64,000 bases of DNA from Streptomyces kaniharaensis (GTDB taxonomy: Bacteria > Actinomycetota > Actinomycetes > Streptomycetales > Streptomycetaceae): NCBI RefSeq assembly GCF_009569385.1, contig NZ_WBOF01000003.1, forward strand, positions 558,001 through 622,000, in the 5' to 3' direction. A program made the translations under genes and the position numbers. Position 1 is the first letter of the stretch. Each line of letters opens with the position of its first letter. The notes beneath the pieces were generated by a model, which saw nothing but the letters and a program-made list of their open reading frames with translations, did no database searches and was not told the DNA's origin. This document shows, one piece after another, positions 8,405 through 17,659 of the stretch.

Positions 8405-10255
8405 ATGTCCCTCCCCCTCCGGCAGCTGCGCTCGCCCATGGCCTGGGTCGCGACCACGATGCTGGCGTCGCTCGTCCTCCTCGCGCTCGTGGGCCCGCTG
8501 GTCTGGGGCGAGACGGCCGACCGCCCCGACCCCTCCGCGGTGTTGCAGGGCCCGTCCGCCGTGCACCCGTTCGGCACCGACAACCTCGGCCGGGACCTGC
8601 TCGCCCGGGTGCTTACGGCCACCCGGCCCTCGTTGCTGCTCGCGCTGGCGGCGGCTGTGCTGGGCGCCACCGCGGGCGTCCTCCTCGGGGCGTCCACCGC
8701 CGTCGTGGGCACTCGTGCCCGCCGCCTGCTCGCCTCGCTGATCAACCTCCTGCTCGCCTTCCCCGCCCTGCTGGTCGCGCTCTTCCTCGCGGTCGTCCTC
8801 GGCGCGGGGCCCGCCGGGGCGATGCTCGCCCTCGCCGTCGCGGGCGTCCCGGGGTTCGCCCGGCTCGCCCAGACACTCGCCGCCGCGGTCGCCGGCACCG
8901 ACCACCTGGCCGCGGCCCGCGTCCTCGGCCTGCGCCGGCACCGTCTCCTCGTGCGGCACGTCCTGCCCAACATCGCCGAACCTCTGATGCTCGGCGCCAC
9001 CACGGCGGCGGGCACGGCACTCGTCGCCCTCTCCGGGCTGAGCTTCCTCGGTCTGGGCGTGCAGCCGCCCGGCTACGACTGGGGACAACTGCTCAACCAG
9101 GGGCTCGACCGCGTCTACGCACAGCCGCTGCCCGCCCTCGCCCCCGGCCTCGCCATCCTCTACGCGGCCCTGACGTTCCAACTGCTCGGCGAGGTCCTGG
9201 CCGGCGGCGTCGCCCGGCGCGGCCCGGCGTCCCGCACACCCCCGCCACCGACCATTCCGAGCGGGCCCGCCGAGGACGGCCACGTGCTCCAGGTCGAGGA
9301 CCTCACCGTCGAACTCCCCACGCCGGACGGGCTGATCCGGCCGGTTCGCGGCGTCTCGCTCGCCCTGCGGGCCGGCGAGATCGTCGGGCTCGTCGGCGAG
9401 TCCGGCTCCGGCAAGTCGCTCACCGCACTCGCGATCGCCGACCTGCTCCCGGCCCCGGCCCGGGTCCACCGCCGGACCCTGCGCCTGCTCGGCGCCGACC
9501 TCGCCACCATGACGCCGAAGGAACGCGACCGCCACCTCGCGACCGGCCTGGCGATGATCTTCCAGAACCCGGCCACGGCGCTCAACCCGTCGCTCCGGGT
9601 CGCCACCCAGCTCACCGAGACCGTCCGGGCCCACCGCGGCGCGGGCCGCGCACAGGCCGCCGAACAGGCCGCCGACGCGCTGCGCCAGGTCGCCCTCCTC
9701 CCGGCGCTCCTGCGCTCACGCCCCCACCAGCTCTCCGGCGGCCAGCGCCAGCGCGTGATGATCGCGTCCGGCCTGATGGTACGGCCGGGACTGATCATCG
9801 CCGACGAGCCGACCACCGCACTCGACGTCACCGTGCAGCGGCAGATCACCCGGCTGCTCTCCGACATCCGGCGGGGCACCTCCGCCGCCGTCCTGTTCAT
9901 CAGCCACGACGTCGCGCTCGTGGCCGAGCTGTGCGACCGGGTCCTGGTGATGTACGCCGGGACGGTCGTCGAGAGCCTGCCCGCCGACCGGCTCGCCAGC
10001 GCCGCCCGGCATCCCTACACCCGGGCCCTGGTCGCGTCGGTGCCGGACCTCACCGCGGACCGCGACCTGCCACTGCCGACCGTGGAGGGAACGCCTCCCG
10101 ACCCGCTCGCTCCTGACCCCGGCTGCCCGTTCGAGCCCCGCTGCGCGCACCGGCGGGAGCGCTGCGCAGAGGAGGCCCCGCCCCTGGCCGGCCTCGACGC
10201 CGGCCAGCGGGTCGCGTGCTGGCACCCACTGCCGCGGCCGGCGGTCCCGTCATGA
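8405..10255 (+). CDS. Permease-ATPase fusion (DppC-DppD-like)
   Basis: A 616-residue fusion. Residues 1 to about 275 are a DppC-like permease (GTDNLGRDLLARVL, coupling loop LAAARVLGLRRHRLL, and LSFLGLGVQPP). Residues from about 295 are a DppD-like ATPase with Walker A GESGSGKS near 332, signature LSGGQRQRV, Walker B LIIADEPTTALD, and the C-terminal oligopeptide-transporter tail whose cysteines (CPFEPRCAHRRERC) resemble the iron-sulfur or zinc site of this family. Such fusions recur in actinobacteria. It starts eight bases after the previous stop with a GAGGAG ribosome site. Together with the neighbours it completes the five domains plus binding protein of an importer. Confidence 0.93.
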   Translation: MSLPLRQLRSPMAWVATTMLASLVLLALVGPLVWGETADRPDPSAVLQGPSAVHPFGTDNLGRDLLARVLTATRPSLLLALAAAVLGATAGVLLGASTAVVGTRARRLLASLINLLLAFPALLVALFLAVVLGAGPAGAMLALAVAGVPGFARLAQTLAAAVAGTDHLAAARVLGLRRHRLLVRHVLPNIAEPLMLGATTAAGTALVALSGLSFLGLGVQPPGYDWGQLLNQGLDRVYAQPLPALAPGLAILYAALTFQLLGEVLAGGVARRGPASRTPPPPTIPSGPAEDGHVLQVEDLTVELPTPDGLIRPVRGVSLALRAGEIVGLVGESGSGKSLTALAIADLLPAPARVHRRTLRLLGADLATMTPKERDRHLATGLAMIFQNPATALNPSLRVATQLTETVRAHRGAGRAQAAEQAADALRQVALLPALLRSRPHQLSGGQRQRVMIASGLMVRPGLIIADEPTTALDVTVQRQITRLLSDIRRGTSAAVLFISHDVALVAELCDRVLVMYAGTVVESLPADRLASAARHPYTRALVASVPDLTADRDLPLPTVEGTPPDPLAPDPGCPFEPRCAHRRERCAEEAPPLAGLDAGQRVACWHPLPRPAVPS

Positions 10256-11043
10256 CCGGTCTGAGGCTCTGCGACCTGACCGTCCACCACCACGGACCGC
10301 ACGGCCCGGTCACCGCGGTGGACGGCGTCTCGCTGGAGATCCCGCCCGGCACGACGCTCGGGCTGGTGGGCGAGTCCGGCTCGGGGAAGTCGAGTCTGGC
10401 CCGCGCGATCGTCGGGCTCACCCCCGTGCACGCGGGCCGGGTCCTGCTCGACGGCCAGGAGGTCCGCGTCCGGACCGTCCGGGCCCGGCGCCGGCTGGGC
10501 CGCCTGGTCCAGATCGTCCTCCAGGACCCGGACACCGCGCTCGACCCCCGGATGACGGTCCGCCAGACGCTCGTCGAGGCGGCCACCGCCTTCCACCGGC
10601 TCGACCGGCGCGCCCGCGCCGAGCGCGTCACCGGCCTGCTCGACCTCGTCGGGCTGGATCCGCGGCTCGCCGACCGGCTGCCACGGCAGCTGTCCGGCGG
10701 CCAGCGCCAGCGGGTCGCCATCGCCCGCGCCCTGGCCGTCGGGCCCGGCCTGCTGATCGCCGACGAGATCACGTCGGCGCTCGACGTCTCCGTGCAGGCG
10801 TCCGTCCTCAACACGATCCGCGAGCTCCAGCGGAAGCTGGGCCTGTCCATGCTGTTCATCGGCCACAACCTGCCCGCGGTCTGCCACGTCTCCGACACGG
10901 TGGCCGTGATGCACCGCGGCCGGATCGTCGAGACGGCCCCCACCGAGGACCTCCTGCGCGGCCCCCGGCACCCGTACACCCGGGCACTGCTCGCCTCCGT
11001 ACCGACCCTGCCCACCCCACCGCCCGCAGAGAGGCCCTCATGA
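10252..11043 (+). CDS. Oligopeptide ABC transporter ATPase (DppF-like)
   Basis: A 263-residue ATPase with Walker A GESGSGKS, Q-loop IVLQDPDTALDPRM, signature LSGGQRQRVAIARAL, Walker B LLIADEITSALD and H-loop FIGHN. Asn replaces the residue usual after the switch His (normally SHD), and Ile replaces Pro in the D-loop lead (DEIT rather than DEPT), but both vary in this family. It lacks the cysteine tail of its partner, as usual for DppF. ATG 10252 overlaps the upstream stop (ATGA), so translation is coupled. Confidence 0.92.
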   Translation: MTGLRLCDLTVHHHGPHGPVTAVDGVSLEIPPGTTLGLVGESGSGKSSLARAIVGLTPVHAGRVLLDGQEVRVRTVRARRRLGRLVQIVLQDPDTALDPRMTVRQTLVEAATAFHRLDRRARAERVTGLLDLVGLDPRLADRLPRQLSGGQRQRVAIARALAVGPGLLIADEITSALDVSVQASVLNTIRELQRKLGLSMLFIGHNLPAVCHVSDTVAVMHRGRIVETAPTEDLLRGPRHPYTRALLASVPTLPTPPPAERPS

Positions 11044-12350
11044 CCGTCAGCCCACCGGACGCCGTGGTGGTCGGAGCCGGCGTGATCGGCGCCGCCGTCG
11101 CCCTCGAACTCGCGCGCGGCGGACGAAGGGTCGTCGTCGTGGACAAGGGCGGGGCCGCCGGCCACGGCTCCACCAGCGCCTCCAGTGCGATCATCAGGTT
11201 CAACTACTCCACCTTCGCCAGCGTCGCCACCGCATGGGAGGCCCACCACATCTGGGCGTCCTGGCCGGACCACCTACGGCTCACCGGCCGGCGGCCGCTC
11301 GCGGCCTTCCATCGCACCGGAGCCGTGCTGCTCGACGCCCCTGGCGCCGCACCCGCGAGCGCTATCGCCCTGTTCGACCGCGCCGGCGTCCCGTACGAGC
11401 GATGGGACACCCCGACGCTGCGCCGGCGCCTCCCCGGGATCGACCCCGGGCGGTACTGGCCGCCGAAGCCGGTGGACGACGACGCGTTCTTCGCCGAGCC
11501 CACCGGCGAGCTCGGCGCCCTGATCACCCCGGACGCCGGATTCGTCGACGACCCCCAGCTCGCCGCGCAGAACCTGGCGGACGCGGCGGGCGCGCTGGGG
11601 GCCCGATTCCTGTTCCACCACACCGTGACGGGCGTCGACCGGCGCGCACACCGCGTGGCGGGCATCCGCCTGGCCGACGGGACGAAGATCGCCGCGCCGG
11701 TCGTGGTCAACGCCGCCGGCCCGTGGTCGGGCGGCCTCAACCGGCTGGCGGGCGTCGAAGGCGACTTCACCGTCGGTGTGCGGCCGCTGCGCCAGGAGGT
11801 CCACCAGGTCGCCGCACCGGGCGGTTACGCCACCGGCTCCGGCCTCGGCCCCGTGGTCGCTGACCTCGACCTCGGCACGTACATGAGAGCCGCGCCCGGC
11901 GGCCGGCTGCTCGTCGGCGGCACCCAGCCGGCCTGCGACCCGCCGGAGTGGATCGACGATCCGGACGCGGCCGACCCCCGTCCGACCGCCAACCGCTTCC
12001 GGACCCAGGTGACCCGGGCGGCGCGCCGCTTCCCCGGGCTCGCCGTCCCCAACCGGCCGCTCGGTGTCGCCGGCGTGTACGACGTCGCCGACGACTGGAC
12101 CCCGATCTACGACCGCACCGCCCTCGATGGCTACTACGTCGCCATGGGCACGAGCGGCAACCAGTTCAAGAACGCCCCGCTGGTGGGCCGCTTCCTGGCG
12201 TCGCTGATCGACCGGGTCGAAGCCGGTCAGGACCACGACCACGAACCGGTCCGCCACCGCTGCGAGCACACCGGCAACGTCGTCGACCTGGGCGCCTTCT
12301 CCCGCCGGCGCCCGGTCCGCGAGGGCTCCCCCCGCACGGTCATGGGCTGA
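11040..12350 (+). CDS. FAD-dependent oxidoreductase (DAO/glycine-oxidase-like)
   Basis: A 436-residue protein of the D-amino-acid oxidase/sarcosine oxidase superfamily. The N-terminal Rossmann motif is VVVGAGVIGAAVALELARGG, followed by STSASSAIIRFNYS, typical of dimethylglycine/sarcosine oxidases. A late motif GTSGNQFKNAPLVGRFLA contacts the flavin. It overlaps the last ATPase gene (ATGA), so it is the last cistron of the transporter operon. This suggests that the imported ligand or its hydrolysis product is oxidised at an amine. The true substrate cannot be read from sequence. Confidence 0.88.
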   Translation: MTVSPPDAVVVGAGVIGAAVALELARGGRRVVVVDKGGAAGHGSTSASSAIIRFNYSTFASVATAWEAHHIWASWPDHLRLTGRRPLAAFHRTGAVLLDAPGAAPASAIALFDRAGVPYERWDTPTLRRRLPGIDPGRYWPPKPVDDDAFFAEPTGELGALITPDAGFVDDPQLAAQNLADAAGALGARFLFHHTVTGVDRRAHRVAGIRLADGTKIAAPVVVNAAGPWSGGLNRLAGVEGDFTVGVRPLRQEVHQVAAPGGYATGSGLGPVVADLDLGTYMRAAPGGRLLVGGTQPACDPPEWIDDPDAADPRPTANRFRTQVTRAARRFPGLAVPNRPLGVAGVYDVADDWTPIYDRTALDGYYVAMGTSGNQFKNAPLVGRFLASLIDRVEAGQDHDHEPVRHRCEHTGNVVDLGAFSRRRPVREGSPRTVMG

Positions 12351-12368
12351 CCGACCGGCGCCCGCCGC

Positions 12369-13451
12369 TCAACGGGGCTCAGTACCGAGCTCGCGCGCCA
12401 GATCCCAGACCACGTCGGCCACGAACTCGGGCACCTCGTGCGGGAAGTCATGGCCGGTGCCCTCGGGTGTGTGGACGGCCCGAGCCGCCGTCGACGTCGC
12501 CAGGTAGCGCGTCCTGGTGCGGAGGTAGAAGCGGCCGATCCGCTCGGCCTCGGCGGCGTCTCGGGCCGCTTCCAGCACCGTCTCGCCGCCCGTGAGGTCG
12601 CGGGGTGTGACCAGCAGCAGCGGCAGGTCACCGAGGTCCCCGTCGTAGACCACCGTCTCCCAGCCCACCCTCGCCAGGCCGGACGGCGACAGCTCGGCGA
12701 AGATCGACGCGGCGGCACAGTCCTGGCCGGTGCGGCCGCCGTCGCCACGGTATGCACCGAACAGGTGCCGCACCGCCTTCACCACGAACCTCCGGCGCAT
12801 CCCCGCGACGAGCCTGTTCGACGGCGCGAAGGCGATCACCTCCGGGGGCGTCGGGTCCAGCAGCACGACTCCGGCCGCCAGGTCCGGTCGCCGCCGCGCC
12901 GCGTTCGCGACCAGCAGGCCGCCGAAGGAATGGCCGACGAACAGGAACGGCGCCCGCTCCCCGGCTGCCTCCAGGGCTGTCAGCAGCTCCTCCGCCTCGG
13001 TCGCCGTGGTCCGCGGGAAGGGACCGACGTCGCTCCAGCCCGAACCGAGCCGGTCGACCAGGACCGAGCGCGTGCGCGCCGCGAGCAGCGTGTGCAGCTC
13101 CCGGAAGTCGTCGCCGGCGGCGTGCCCACCGGGCATCCACACGACCGTCGGGGTGCCCGCGGTCTCTCCCTCACCCAGGACGTGCATCCGGTGACCGCCC
13201 ACATCGACCAGCCGCCCCGGCGGCCGATGCGCACGCGCCGCACGGGCCACCAGCACCAGGTGGCGCACGGCCCCTGCCAGCAGCACCGCACCGACAGCCA
13301 CCATGGCGCCACCGAGCGCCACCGCCCATGCCACGTCGAGAGCCACGAGACCGGCGCCGACCGCGACCACCAGCAGCGCGACCGGCACCCCCAGCCAGTC
13401 ACGGCTCAGCAGCGTCAGTAAGGAGTTCGCCACTCGTCCGTCCCGGCGCAT
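12369..13451 (-). CDS. Membrane-anchored alpha/beta hydrolase
   Basis: A 360-residue protein with two hydrophobic helices in residues 15-70 (VPVALLVVAVGAGLVALDV and a second), then an alpha/beta-hydrolase domain. The nucleophile elbow is GHSFGG; the oxyanion region is WMPGGHAAGDDF; the final catalytic His is in the EGTGHDFPHEVP stretch. Substrate unknown; related proteins hydrolyse esters or act as haloperoxidase-like enzymes. The ATG has a GGAGG ribosome site. It converges on the FAD oxidase gene with only 18 bases between stops. Confidence 0.88.
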   Translation of the reverse strand: MRRDGRVANSLLTLLSRDWLGVPVALLVVAVGAGLVALDVAWAVALGGAMVAVGAVLLAGAVRHLVLVARAARAHRPPGRLVDVGGHRMHVLGEGETAGTPTVVWMPGGHAAGDDFRELHTLLAARTRSVLVDRLGSGWSDVGPFPRTTATEAEELLTALEAAGERAPFLFVGHSFGGLLVANAARRRPDLAAGVVLLDPTPPEVIAFAPSNRLVAGMRRRFVVKAVRHLFGAYRGDGGRTGQDCAAASIFAELSPSGLARVGWETVVYDGDLGDLPLLLVTPRDLTGGETVLEAARDAAEAERIGRFYLRTRTRYLATSTAARAVHTPEGTGHDFPHEVPEFVADVVWDLARELGTEPR

Positions 13452-13560
13452 CGGTCCTCCGCGGCAACAGCATCCGAAACCGATCCTTGCTCGTCTCCTT
13501 CCCCCAACCGTCCCTCACGACGCAGGCGTCGGCCCGCAACCAACAGGAAACACACCGCAC

Positions 13561-13866
13561 ATGACCGGAAGCCCGACGTCACCGGGGACTCAGCCCCACC
13601 GCAGATCGCCGAGGCCTCGGGAGTGGCCCGCGCCACCGTCCACCGCCGCTTCGCCGGCCGGCAGGCACTGATCGACACGCTTGCCGCCTCGGCCGTCGAG
13701 CGGCTCGCCTGGGCCCCTCGTCGGCGAGGCTCTGAACACCCCGAGACCGACCCCGACCTGCTGGCCACCCCAAGTGGCCGACGCCCTGTTGTACGGCGTC
13801 GGGCTCCCGCTGATCACTCACCGTGTCCGCCGAGCCCGGCCGGACCACGGCATCGGCTTCACCTGA
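13561..13866 (+). pseudogene. TetR-family regulator remnant
   Basis: A broken DNA-binding domain. One frame reads IAEASGVARATVHRRFAGRQ, a typical TetR helix-turn-helix, then ALIDTLAASAVERLAWAP. The reading then degrades, and an alternative frame from about 13770 continues as QVADALLYGVGLPLITHRV before a stop. The first helix of the domain, a proper start and most of the ligand-binding domain are missing. It lies head-to-head with the hydrolase gene, which a regulator of that gene might once have controlled. Confidence 0.6.
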
Positions 13867-14100
13867 ACCACCATCAACGTGTGGGAATAACAGGCTGTTC
13901 CCACTCCACTACGGCCGCACATTCTCCGGCACTGTGCACCCGCTCCCGTGAACCCCGCCCCAGTGGAAGAACATGACAAGACGTCACGCTATCGTCATGC
14001 CTGCTTCACACGAAGCACCTCCGAACAGGAGATGCTTCGCCCGGGCGCCCCTGACACAGGGTGACCGGAGAGCGCTTTGAAACTCGGGGGGACCGTAGCC
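13867..14100. promoter_or_regulatory. Intergenic region with inverted repeat upstream of the PI-PLC gene
   Basis: No gene is seen. A perfect inverted repeat lies at 13881-13887/13898-13904: GTGGGAA, ten bases, TTCCCAC. It could be a hairpin ending the relic upstream or an operator for the secreted phospholipase gene 200 bases downstream. The stretch is AT-richer than neighbouring coding DNA. I did not find a convincing -35/-10 pair. Confidence 0.35.
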
Positions 14101-15165
14101 ATGACCACACGCCGCACCATCGCCGCACCACTCGCCATCGGCCTGCTCGCCACCGCTGCCGCCCTGGTGCCGGTGACGCCGGCCGGAGCCGCCGGCACCG
14201 GCGACCTGCCGTTCGGCTCGGCCACCACCGTCGGCCTGCACAACACCTACGACCCCGCCGCGTTCGGGTACCTCGCCCAGGGCCTGGACACCGGCACCGG
14301 CATGATCGAGCTGGACGTCTGGACGGACGTCATCACCAAGGAGTGGAAGGTCAGCCACTCCAACCCGCTCGGCAACGCCAACAACTGCACCGCCGCGAGC
14401 ACTCCGGCCCAGCTCTACTCCGGCGGCGCCAACAAGAACCTGGAGCACTGCCTCGACGACATCCGGGTCTGGCTCGGCGCCCACCCCGGATCCGGTCCGC
14501 TGGTGGTCAAGCTGGAGCTCAAGGCGGGCTTCGCCGCCAACCACGGCATGGGGCCCGCGCAGCTGGACGCGCTGATCGCCGCCCACCTGGGCTCCGCCGT
14601 GCTCCGCCCCGCCGACCTGCTCGCCCGGCCCGGCGGCGGCTCGTACGCCACCGTCGACGAGGCGGTGCGGGCCGGCAACTGGCCCAGCCGGGCGGCTCTT
14701 TCGGGGCGTGTCCTGCTGTACGCCATCCCCGGGACGGTCGAGGAGAGCAACCCCTTCGACACCCTGCACACCGACGTCGAGTACGGGCGGCACCTGCGCG
14801 ACCTGGCCGCGGCCGGGCGCATCAAGGACGCCCAGCTCTTCCCCGCCGTGCACGGCGCCGCCGCCGGCGACCCGCGCACCGCGTACACCGGCGCGGACGC
14901 CGGGATCAGGCCGTGGTTCGTCGTCTTCGACGGCGACGCCGCCACCTACACCGGCGGCATCGACACCGCCTGGTACGACCGTTCGCACTACCTCCTGGTC
15001 ATGACGGACGCCCAGAACGTCGCCCCCGCGATCAGCGCCACCGACCCGACGGCCGACCAGGCCCGGGCCCGTACCGCGCAGCTCGCCCGGGCGCACGCGA
15101 GCATCGTGTCCAGCGACTGGCGCCGGCTGCCGTCCGTCCAGTCGCTGGTCCTGCCGCGAGGCTGA
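14101..15165 (+). CDS. Secreted phosphatidylinositol-specific phospholipase C-like protein
   Basis: A 354-residue protein with a Sec signal ending near PAGAAG. The mature part has TVGLHNTYD and GMIELDVWTD, the first conserved motifs of the calcium-dependent PI-PLC group known from Streptomyces (His and Glu/Asp acting in acid-base catalysis and Ca binding), and later a KLELKAGF motif. It probably cleaves phosphatidylinositol or a related phosphodiester outside the cell. ATG 14101 follows a GGGGGGA ribosome site; a TTG 24 bases upstream is in frame but would give a worse signal peptide. It stands alone, followed by another secreted protein gene. Confidence 0.82.
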   Translation: MTTRRTIAAPLAIGLLATAAALVPVTPAGAAGTGDLPFGSATTVGLHNTYDPAAFGYLAQGLDTGTGMIELDVWTDVITKEWKVSHSNPLGNANNCTAASTPAQLYSGGANKNLEHCLDDIRVWLGAHPGSGPLVVKLELKAGFAANHGMGPAQLDALIAAHLGSAVLRPADLLARPGGGSYATVDEAVRAGNWPSRAALSGRVLLYAIPGTVEESNPFDTLHTDVEYGRHLRDLAAAGRIKDAQLFPAVHGAAAGDPRTAYTGADAGIRPWFVVFDGDAATYTGGIDTAWYDRSHYLLVMTDAQNVAPAISATDPTADQARARTAQLARAHASIVSSDWRRLPSVQSLVLPRG

Positions 15166-15303
15166 ACCTGCCGCGGCGAGGCCGACGTCGGTTCGCCGTG
15201 TTCCGTTCAGATGCCGATTACCCCACCATGGGACGGTGTCCTGCGCGCCTACGCGCGTAGCGCCGCCTCCTGCATGTCCCCCACAACGCAAGGAAACTGA
15301 CGC

Positions 15304-17025
15304 ATGCGCAGTGCCAGAAACACCATCAGACCGCTCGCCCTCGCCGCCGCCACCGTGACGGTGCTCGCCGGCGCGAGCGCCGTACCCCACCAGGTCGCCG
15401 CGGCCGCGACGCCGGCCGCCGCGACGAGCGCGACCGCGCCGCACCGGATCCTGTTCGACAACAGCAAGGCGGAGACCGCCGGCAACGCGGACTGGATCAT
15501 CAGTACCAGCCAGCCGGACCCGCTCGCCGAGAACGCCAACCCCCAGTCCGAGAGCGACTGGACGGGCGCCCTCTCCAGCTGGGGCGTCGCCCTCCAGAAG
15601 ACCGGCCAGTACAGCCTCAAGACCCTGCCGAGCGGCTCCACCATCACCTACGGCACCGGTGGCGCGCTGGACCTCGCCAACTTCGACGAGTTCGTCCTGC
15701 CCGAGCCCAACATCCGGCTGAGCGACGCCGAGAAGACCGCCGTCATGACGTTCGTCCAGAACGGCGGCGGGCTCTTCCTGATCTCCGACCACACCCGCAG
15801 CGACCGCAACAACGACGGCTGGGACTCCCCCGCCATCATCAACGACCTGATGACCACCAACTCGGTCAACAGCAACGACCCCTTCGGGCTCTCGGTCGAC
15901 CTGCTCAACATCCAGACCGACAACCCGACCGCCATCAACGACGCCAACGACCCCGTCCTGCACGGCTCCTTCGGCGACGTCACCGGCAGCATCATCCGCA
16001 ACGGCACCACCTTCACCCTCAAGCCCACCGACAACCCCACCGTCAAGGGCATCGTCTACCGCACCGGCTACTCCGGGAACACCGGCGCCTTCTTCGCCAC
16101 CAGCTCCTTCGGCAAGGGCCGCATGGCCATCTGGGGCGACAGCTCGGCCATCGACGACGGCACGGGCGACCCCGGCAAGAACATCTTCGACGGCTGGAAC
16201 GACCCGGCCGGCACCGACGCCGCGCTCGCCCTCAACGCCACCGCCTGGCTCGCCTCCGGCAACGGCGGCGCCACCACCGGCAGCGTCGGCCTCACCAACC
16301 CCGGCGCCCAGACGGCCACCGCCGGAACCGCCACCAGCCTCAAGCTCTCCGCTACCGACACTGCCGGGGGCACCCTGAGCTACGCCGCCACCGGCCTGCC
16401 CGCCGGCCTCGGCATCAACACCACGACCGGGCTGATCAGCGGCACCCCGACCACCGCCGGAACCTATTCCGTGACGGCCACCGCCACGGACTCCAAGGGC
16501 CCGTCCGCCACCGCAACCTTCACCTGGACCGTCCAGCCCTCCGGCGGCGGCAGCACCTGCACCGCGGCCCAGCTGCTCACCAACCCCGGCTTCGAGACCG
16601 GCTCCTCGGCCGGCTGGACGGAGACCAACTCCGGCGGCTCCAGCACCATCAACAGCAGCTCCAGCGAGCCGCCGCACTCCGGCACGTACGACGCCTGGCT
16701 CGACGGCTACGGCAGCACCAACACCGACACGCTCGCCCAGACGGTGACCCTGCCGACCGGCTGCAGCACCTACACCTTCAGCTTCTGGCTGCACATCGAC
16801 ACCGCCGCGAGCGGCACCACCGCCTTCGACAAGCTGACGGTGACCGCCAACGGCACCACCCTGGCGACCTACTCCAACGTCGACGCGGCCGCCGGCTACC
16901 AGAAGCACACCTTCAACCTGGCCGCCTACGCCGGCCAGACGGTGACCCTCAAGTTCACCGGCGCCGAGGACTACACCAAGCAGACCTCCTTCGTCCTCGA
17001 CGACACCGCCGTCAACGTGTCCTGA
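15304..17025 (+). CDS. Secreted multidomain protein: GATase-like, Ig-like and CBM-like domains
   Basis: A 573-residue protein with a signal peptide (cleavage near HQVAAAA). Residues 45-320 form an alpha/beta domain with FVQNGGGLFLISDHTRSDRN and GRMAIWGDSS, recalling the DUF4350/type-1 amidotransferase-like fold found in secreted proteins. Residues 325-410 are a putative Ig (He_PIG) domain: GTATSLKLSATD, GLPAGLGINTTTGLISGTP. From 420 on, two cysteines and NPGFETGS open a beta-sandwich like carbohydrate-binding modules (LTNPGFE, TFSFWLHI, TLKFTG). It may bind a polysaccharide; no catalytic residues can be named. AAGGAAA precedes the start. A perfect hairpin follows the stop. Confidence 0.75.
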   Translation: MRSARNTIRPLALAAATVTVLAGASAVPHQVAAAATPAAATSATAPHRILFDNSKAETAGNADWIISTSQPDPLAENANPQSESDWTGALSSWGVALQKTGQYSLKTLPSGSTITYGTGGALDLANFDEFVLPEPNIRLSDAEKTAVMTFVQNGGGLFLISDHTRSDRNNDGWDSPAIINDLMTTNSVNSNDPFGLSVDLLNIQTDNPTAINDANDPVLHGSFGDVTGSIIRNGTTFTLKPTDNPTVKGIVYRTGYSGNTGAFFATSSFGKGRMAIWGDSSAIDDGTGDPGKNIFDGWNDPAGTDAALALNATAWLASGNGGATTGSVGLTNPGAQTATAGTATSLKLSATDTAGGTLSYAATGLPAGLGINTTTGLISGTPTTAGTYSVTATATDSKGPSATATFTWTVQPSGGGSTCTAAQLLTNPGFETGSSAGWTETNSGGSSTINSSSSEPPHSGTYDAWLDGYGSTNTDTLAQTVTLPTGCSTYTFSFWLHIDTAASGTTAFDKLTVTANGTTLATYSNVDAAAGYQKHTFNLAAYAGQTVTLKFTGAEDYTKQTSFVLDDTAVNVS

Positions 17026-17053
17026 CACCCGGTGTGACCCGGACGTGAACGGC

Positions 17054-17089
17054 CGCCGGTCGCCCTCCCACCCGGGAGGGCGACCGGCG
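17054..17089 (+). terminator. 16-bp perfect hairpin terminator
   Basis: Arms 17054-17069 and 17074-17089 are perfectly complementary (16 base pairs, mostly G-C) with a four-base loop ACCC. It begins 28 bases after the stop of the secreted multidomain gene. There is no following U run, as is common for actinobacterial terminators. Confidence 0.8.
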
Positions 17090-17659
17090 AACTTCCGTCG
17101 GCTCCGCGAGCAGGGGCTGCTCTCCGACGCCCTCGCGCTGTACCGTCCGACGGCCGAGAAGGAGCACCTGCCGTCCATGGAGGACACGGCCGCGATCCTG
17201 GAGCAGACGGGCCCGACGGACGAGGCGCTGGCGTGGTACGAGCGCGCCGCCATGAAGGGCGCCCCCAGGGCACGGAAGGAGGCCCGGCGCCTGCGTCGCG
17301 CCGCGAGGGCGGCCCAGGCCTCCATGGCCGAGCAGGAGGCCGCGGCGGTGCAGAAGCCGAAGGCTTCGCAGGGGGCGGCGGCAGACCCGCCGTCACCGAG
17401 CGAGCTCGCCCGGACGCACGAGCGGAACGGCCGCCCTGCGGGAGGCCCTTGAGTACTTCGCCGGGCCGAGCTCTCGGTACCGCTGGGCCCAGGAGAACGG
17501 TGACGACACCCACGCCACCCCGGGAGCTCGCCCGCCTGGCGGCCGAACATCCTGGCATTGAGTTGAAATGGCCAGCAACTGGTGGATTGCTGACGCGACT
17601 TGATATGCACTACGCCGCCGGCCTGATCGTGGTCGACCCAGCCGGCTCACCGCGCGGTC
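17090..17659 (+). pseudogene. Decayed TPR/Sel1-like gene fragments
   Basis: One frame to 17452 reads LREQGLLSDALALYRPTAEK and DEALAWYERAAMKGAPRA, helical-hairpin repeats of TPR/Sel1 type, then an alanine-rich charged stretch. A GTG at 17045 would start it, but those first codons lie inside the upstream hairpin, so that start is not credible. A second frame continues as ALREALEYFAGPSSRYRWAQ from about 17425, suggesting a frameshift, and then stops. I read this as a gene that lost its 5' end and was frame-shifted. Function cannot be inferred. Confidence 0.45.

Noticed and set aside
15249..15260. Short palindrome CTACGCGCGTAG between two secreted-protein genes.
   Set aside because: Too short and too GC-rich to separate from chance; no promoter-like elements nearby.
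17045..17053. GTG start at 17045 for a TPR protein.
   Set aside because: The first codons run through the perfect terminator hairpin and have no family match.
13984..17610. A 1200-residue open frame on the minus strand.
   Set aside because: Antisense of two clear secreted-protein genes; Gly/Val-rich low-complexity translation and no family motif.
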